Source: an uncultured Oscillospiraceae bacterium (GTDB lineage: Bacteria; Bacillota; Clostridia; Oscillospirales; Ruminococcaceae). Taken from it: a stretch of DNA of 6,448 nucleotides. The notes below the pieces were generated by a model. The model was not told where the DNA came from. It worked only from the letters and a program-made list of their open reading frames with translations, and did no database searches. The stretch spans positions 1 to 6,448 of the forward strand of contig CATNEU010000091.1 of the NCBI GenBank assembly GCA_950097605.1. The letters run 5' to 3'. The position numbers and the translations under genes were made by a program. Shown piece after piece: positions 5,849 through 6,448 of the stretch. Within the stretch, counting starts at the first letter, position 1. The number at the start of each line of letters is the position of its first letter.

Positions 5849-5865
5849 TCGTTTTTAAAATACCA

Positions 5866-6448
5866 TTATTTTCCTACACAAAAATGAGAGAATACCTCGT
5901 CCACCACCACATCCGATACTCTCTCCCCCGTCAGCGCCAGCAGCGCATCCAGCGCCGTATCCACACAAACACCAACGGCGTCGAGTGTGCACCCGTCGCG
6001 CAGCGCGTCGCAGGCCTCCCGCAAGGCTTCTGCGGCACGCTGCGCACAGTCCAGCTGGCGCTCGTTCGCCAGCATGGCCGCCGAAGTATCCACCTCTCCT
6101 GTATGCAGTACCTGCCGGACAGCCTGGGCCAGCTCGGAGACGCCCGTGCCGCCCTTTGCGGATAGCTCGACAACCGCCGGGATAAACGCGCGTATCGTCT
6201 GCAGATCCGCCGCACGCGGCAAATCCGTTTTGTTGACAACCGCGACGCACGGCCTGCCCGCCAGCTCCGATAGAAGCTTCAAATCCGCCTCTGCAAGCGG
6301 TTGGGAGCTGTCAAACACAGCAATCACCAAAGACGCTGCCTGGATGCGTTTATACGCCCGCGCGACGCCAACACTCTCCACCGGATCGTCCGTCTCCCGC
6401 AGGCCCGCCGTGTCACTCAAACGCAAAACAAGCTCTTCAAGGCGCACC
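5866..6448 (-). CDS. mnmE: tRNA modification GTPase MnmE (C-terminal part, start beyond window)
   Basis: GTPase partner of MnmG in wobble-uridine modification of tRNA. Only the last 193 or so residues of an enzyme of about 450-460 are inside the window; the frame runs off the right edge, and the first visible codon (GTG) is internal, not a start. Visible, counted from that codon: G3 motif DTAGLRET (12-19), G4 motif NKTD (72-75), G5-like SAK (96-98), then the helical domain (ANERQLDCAQRAAEALREA, LTGERVSDVVVDEVFSHFCVGK). The final FCVGK carries the conserved C-terminal cysteine of the C-[IV]-GK motif. The tetrahydrofolate-binding N-terminal domain and the P-loop lie outside. A terminator follows, so it may not share its main transcript with mnmG. 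Confidence 0.97.
   Translation of the reverse strand, partial: VRLEELVLRLSDTAGLRETDDPVESVGVARAYKRIQAASLVIAVFDSSQPLAEADLKLLSELAGRPCVAVVNKTDLPRAADLQTIRAFIPAVVELSAKGGTGVSELAQAVRQVLHTGEVDTSAAMLANERQLDCAQRAAEALREACDALRDGCTLDAVGVCVDTALDALLALTGERVSDVVVDEVFSHFCVGK

Larger units (their letters stand above)
5474..5865. other. 392-base mnmE-mnmG spacer
   Basis: No convincing gene. Reading leftward from mnmE it holds a nested terminator (5782-5848), a cluster of TCCAC motifs and palindromes (5665-5706), a short palindrome at 5634-5648 (7-bp arms around one base), a candidate mnmG promoter (5595-5623), another palindrome at 5545-5557 (TGCATC-C-GATGCA), a small TGTCC/GGACA inverted repeat (5521-5539) and the mnmG ribosome site. 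Open frames of 70-84 codons on either strand lack ribosome sites and recognisable motifs. Confidence 0.7.

Noticed and set aside
1..6448. CRISPR array, tRNA or rRNA gene, insertion sequence or prophage
   Set aside because: No spaced direct repeats, no cloverleaf or rRNA signature, and no transposase or integrase frame; the genes are all conserved housekeeping types in conserved order.

Overview
The window is an origin-proximal chromosome block from a Firmicute. The moderate GC content, the presence of a noc gene and the gene order suggest the Clostridia side, but the species cannot be named from the sequence. All six genes lie on the minus strand. In order of transcription (right to left) they are mnmE (3' part only), mnmG, rsmG, noc, parA/soj and parB/spo0J (5' part only). 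This matches the classic order downstream of dnaA-rpmH-rnpA-yidC-jag in Bacillus and relatives, so the replication origin probably lies a few kb beyond the right edge (inference).

Right part (3569-6448): two tRNA wobble-uridine modification genes, mnmE and mnmG, are separated by a 392-base spacer. The spacer holds a strong nested terminator behind mnmE, a cluster of TCCAC motifs, several short palindromes and a plausible mnmG promoter. mnmG and rsmG (16S rRNA G527-type methyltransferase) overlap by one base and are probably translationally coupled. The rsmG terminator is built from the last codons and stop codon of the gene.

Left part (1-2840): a chromosome segregation and nucleoid-occlusion cluster. 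noc has its own promoter. A 286-base spacer then carries two parS sites, one of them at the centre of a 48-bp perfect palindrome, followed by a good extended -10 promoter for parA. parA and parB overlap by one base (TAATG). ParB would load CTP-dependently at parS, ParA would act on the ParB-DNA complex, and Noc is a ParB paralogue whose specificity residues predict a different site (NBS).

The gene content is conserved and ordinary. The unusual material is in the non-coding DNA: the extended parS palindrome with an overlapping competing hairpin, and the structured mnmE-mnmG spacer. I found no evidence for a wholly new system.
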